Virus record (IMG/VR): IMGVR_UViG_3300010297_000073
Span: 1-25,539 of that record
Length of the DNA: 25,539 nt
Reading direction: 5' to 3' (one strand)
Source of the DNA: a virus
This document shows, piece after piece, positions 24,801-25,539 of the stretch; within the stretch, counting starts at the first letter, position 1, and each line of letters begins with the position of its first letter. Position numbers and translations under genes: made by a program. The notes beneath the pieces are model-generated. The model worked only from the letters and a program-made list of their open reading frames with translations. It searched no databases and was not told where the DNA came from.

Positions 24801-25539
24801 CATCCTGAAAAGGATCAGTAAGATCTGTAGTAAGATCACTTTGATTTTCATTTGTAAAAGAAAAATATCTATAACCTTTGTTTCTATACTGGTAACCTTC
24901 TTGATCTTCTCTTACAGGCATAAAATAAATAAGATCATTTAAATCTTTACCTCTACCCATATCAAGCTTAGCTTCCATTATCTGCTTCCACTCTTTGAAG
25001 TACTGCTTATATCCTTCATACTGCATTGGGTAGTTACCTTCTTTAGTACGCAAAAAGAAATCTATTAAATACAGCTTAGGCATAACCTTACCTATATCTT
25101 TAGGACTTCTTCCATTTAAATTCTCTTGTGTAACTAACTCTGTCGCAGTAGGATGTTCAATAGTACCTGTAATTACAACAGAATCTCCTGTTCGTAAGTT
25201 ACCTTTTCCTATAAAAGTTCTTAAGAGCTTCCAAGTAGGAAACATTTCTTGTACGTTTCTATACCAGCTTTGACCTTCAAGTAAAGGAGTTATCTCTTTA
25301 GTAAATATTTTACGATCTTTTCTAACTTTTGTAAAACTTTTACCTCTTCTTTGAGATAAAGGTAATCCTCTATTATCAATCCAGTTTAAAAATTCTAAAG
25401 CATTCTCTTCCTTTCTGAATTGTGCTAGTTTTATAACACCATCAATGTCATGAAACTCTTCGTCTACACTTCTAATAACTCTACCAAACTTTCTTAGTGT
25501 GGCTGATCCTGATAAAGCATAGTCTATGAAAGGGTGGCC
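18856..25539 (-). CDS. Giant multidomain protein, probably virion-associated (5' end cut)
   Basis: The minus-strand frame is open from the window edge to TAA at 18856, at least 2,227 codons; ATG 25243-25245 is internal. Near the cut edge, LSGSATLRKFG and HDIDGVI look like a nucleotidyltransferase-type motif (25441-25512). A zincin motif HEFAH lies at 24211-24225. Long helical, Lys/Glu-rich stretches occupy the middle. A LysM-like segment (VYTQGESLEELAELY to LADGQTITI) is at 19717-19857, and one hydrophobic helix (ITEAIIFTVLGLILTLGF) at about 19315-19375. crAss-like phages encode several giant virion proteins delivered into the cell; this composition fits one. Being opposite in strand to the replication genes suits late expression. 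No RNA polymerase catalytic motif is visible in this part. Confidence 0.8.
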   Translation of the reverse strand, partial: GHPFIDYALSGSATLRKFGRVIRSVDEEFHDIDGVIKLAQFRKEENALEFLNWIDNRGLPLSQRRGKSFTKVRKDRKIFTKEITPLLEGQSWYRNVQEMFPTWKLLRTFIGKGNLRTGDSVVITGTIEHPTATELVTQENLNGRSPKDIGKVMPKLYLIDFFLRTKEGNYPMQYEGYKQYFKEWKQIMEAKLDMGRGKDLNDLIYFMPVREDQEGYQYRNKGYRYFSFTNENQSDLTTDLTDPFQDEVSLVVDETSDPESNIVTLQAMKNDKKVGKIEYTVNDDYVDLVGVKEFKNKKNEVSAVKMLGITTSTANRILRAKNQKMNPIFQKLAKEGYAGVRDNVNYFVDPYMEEVLKDFLVQVPVDTKAQRKTRGIEIAKLIAKKLALSLNVGYANLSQADAKKLLNSKGKNYNNESAFYWGGTIYTVGDNIDLDTMLHEFAHPFIRAIQFENRKLFDNLYAQLESTEEGRFIINHVKRNYPELNVAGDAFKNEVLTYSLQWKAVDKVTEEVESEGFLAFISKLLFAIRQLFRKVFKTSKVSGINESTTMEELADAFLNENFDLETDLIKNDDIVFFVKNIKDMASDLTKGIASNTLQQSLNELYIGNNLILNKAKNYRSQTPYFKEMLDRTIFREGSNVLLPKAQEILRSYQTVSTLNKNASKEDIILDVVRAEEQRQKDLLNSSRAFINTIGIIDNIAKNIYEDLDAMRKTKSYNQRDAITLLYTYRNAIAGWTSTFEDIDALFRENQGEGKKGFDIKEDNEFFTFVNNVKLNLERADKFISEIYKENNIDIFVQTTSYMNDFLKDRLKKDLMNSLKSKLSEEEISDFFDKAVNRQLTNDDYKALEKKGVLTKYIADFVTTYQQFEINRGKIVDALSGRLKDVGWLNRFIEAYTSSNDPIVGGLAIFIQNIRTEAEQEAIAASYEFRNDLANLLPKIGFNRLKTRQILDMVATKDQLFTLENVYDKDGNLIERKPAMKEVYSFIDRFGNGWRHDLGKLEYELTLAQEAQDKEAEAKAREALYQFKRDFMHDIYVKEIYELDKIFDKYPPAVAEAARQLRKTALDEYNNENNEITNELERFQKYSIMQELWKNYQMLHSLTYEDGTPKVDSPADGVYDLSIAKVLIEYRNASRQYYEFAEKEGSLQTAYDEFINLIDSKYGYDTDEYRKARIDWLKQNTRVAIKQEYFDEKARLISRMKELQDKMKKNTKFNVSELYQEIYDLMYANKDSRNQPVPYELGIEKVKKIKSLQQKIIDIKDAFDKTSGLTAQESTRLSAIITIMKTKPQNLTEENKKEYVKLLQKQTATGLTLEEANELESIYSDLGNLSEKLPTEYYVDAFNSHLQRLGKESLTASEFDDYINTEDLKKDLIADDEFADWFFANHVIRRKFVKGKRGKQPFYIRSMSNDVALPIDESYFDTKTLVDPITKQEFTLEIDGVPVTGNARHSQYRIKREYMTGYNPATGNIEYKVGVHKDNKNRFLPRNEEGSKYLNKEYQKIMAAPNSPRAKLLESMKKHHLKFQENSPNDSKLYLDLPRYILRDNLSVVQSGKLGNKAKQIQENLIQAIRDIAGAKDKSVEDYNYVYDDNIGEYRLVSTTLEGEELKRVPVSGLFDIKVDNVDPDVIQNMMRYMYSLKQQSKLIQTLPIVNSVLDTLQDPDNALKKKKVFSAGAFKTAGKFVEVKEQGRYNRLEQVRSLIEREYEGRKFEGSNTSEIISRLAGRLSSLSARGSLALNIPSDLKNRFGQLMQNYIEAAGGEVINARDYAKGRLWATATMTKWLAKDVYSIGAPSLNYQLVEAFDSVFMTKDKFGRTVTRSFAKDLLNGEWMYMARKNLEMEAALQLFSAFLYSQTVTQKLQNGKTRNLKYIDAWELDKETGVMKLKEGVDPEFSNRKVEHVYTQGESLEELAELYNTTVEKIQEYNGIKSVVQLADGQTITIANSANFKNLKNLFQGMSRRLYGAYDDFGQAEGNKYLGYRLFLFMRKWFFPLMINRVAFSYDKSRDSFVDRFQGRYDWALGSAPIGFYINGLKALTKLISSKGKAWPYLSTQEKIDLMRSITEAIIFTVLGLILTLGFGYDPDDPERFDNMREKSGALGNEDFELMGYLENLSQLLTIGTMQEVTAFIPLPQFGVYNFGLEDQLKIVESTTTVFNNTIKLYGKILQDIALHLTGSEKAYYQQDVGDLWFKQAGMPKIYGHIFKAFGYTGGTADLPEALKGIESSGKLK

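Noticed and set aside
1-25539. CRISPR array, insertion sequence or attachment site
   Set aside because: I saw no regular repeat-spacer pattern, transposase or integrase gene, or terminal inverted repeats.

Overview
This window looks like part of a large, AT-rich, lytic-type phage of a Bacteroidota host, most plausibly a crAss-like phage (Crassvirales). The case rests on four things. The plus-strand block is a dense DNA replication/recombination set: DnaB-like helicase, Sak4-type ATPase, SSB-like protein, Toprim primase, PD-(D/E)XK nuclease and family B DNA polymerase. It faces, on the other strand, a giant protein of more than 2,200 residues with a zincin motif. Start codons sit in A-rich leaders without Shine-Dalgarno sequences. 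One exported protein has a signal peptide ending in FAQ, as is common in Bacteroidota. The taxonomic call is inference; no marker was searched.

Layout. Bases 1-310 hold the end of an unrecognised gene. Bases 341-865 are non-coding and strongly structured: a 5' RNA domain closed by a 9-bp helix, a tRNA-Arg(TCT), and a 3' RNA domain closed by two long-range helices and followed by T-rich sequence. This resembles the large ornate phage RNAs (GOLLD/ROOL type) that occur next to tRNAs. Bases 881-2703 carry a run of small overlapping genes, including a 32-aa ORF, a lipoprotein and a 43-aa membrane protein. Bases 2690-3025 hold one gene on the opposite strand. Bases 3056-3769 encode a uracil-DNA glycosylase whose catalytic GQDPYP motif is broken by an in-frame TGA. 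Bases 3771-18661 are the replication block, with many ATGA overlaps, an internal MoxR-like ATPase plus metallopeptidase/VWA pair, and two internal terminators. A strong hairpin with nine T residues at 18670-18702 ends this block. From 18704 to the window end the minus strand encodes the giant protein and a 50-aa gene downstream of it.

How the parts work together. Helicase, primase, polymerase and SSB would form the phage replisome. Sak4, the PD-(D/E)XK nuclease and the GIY-YIG nuclease fit recombination-linked replication or processing of branched DNA. The MoxR/VWA pair may remodel a complex, possibly a replication one. The minus-strand giant protein, with zincin, LysM-like and membrane segments, fits a virion-associated protein delivered at infection. 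Three proteins of the replication block carry acidic tails, a possible shared docking signal.

The signals that most merit checking are the tRNA-embedded structured RNA, the nonsense codon in the glycosylase, the nucleotidyltransferase-like motif at the cut edge of the giant protein, and a short motif shared by two unrecognised replication-block proteins.
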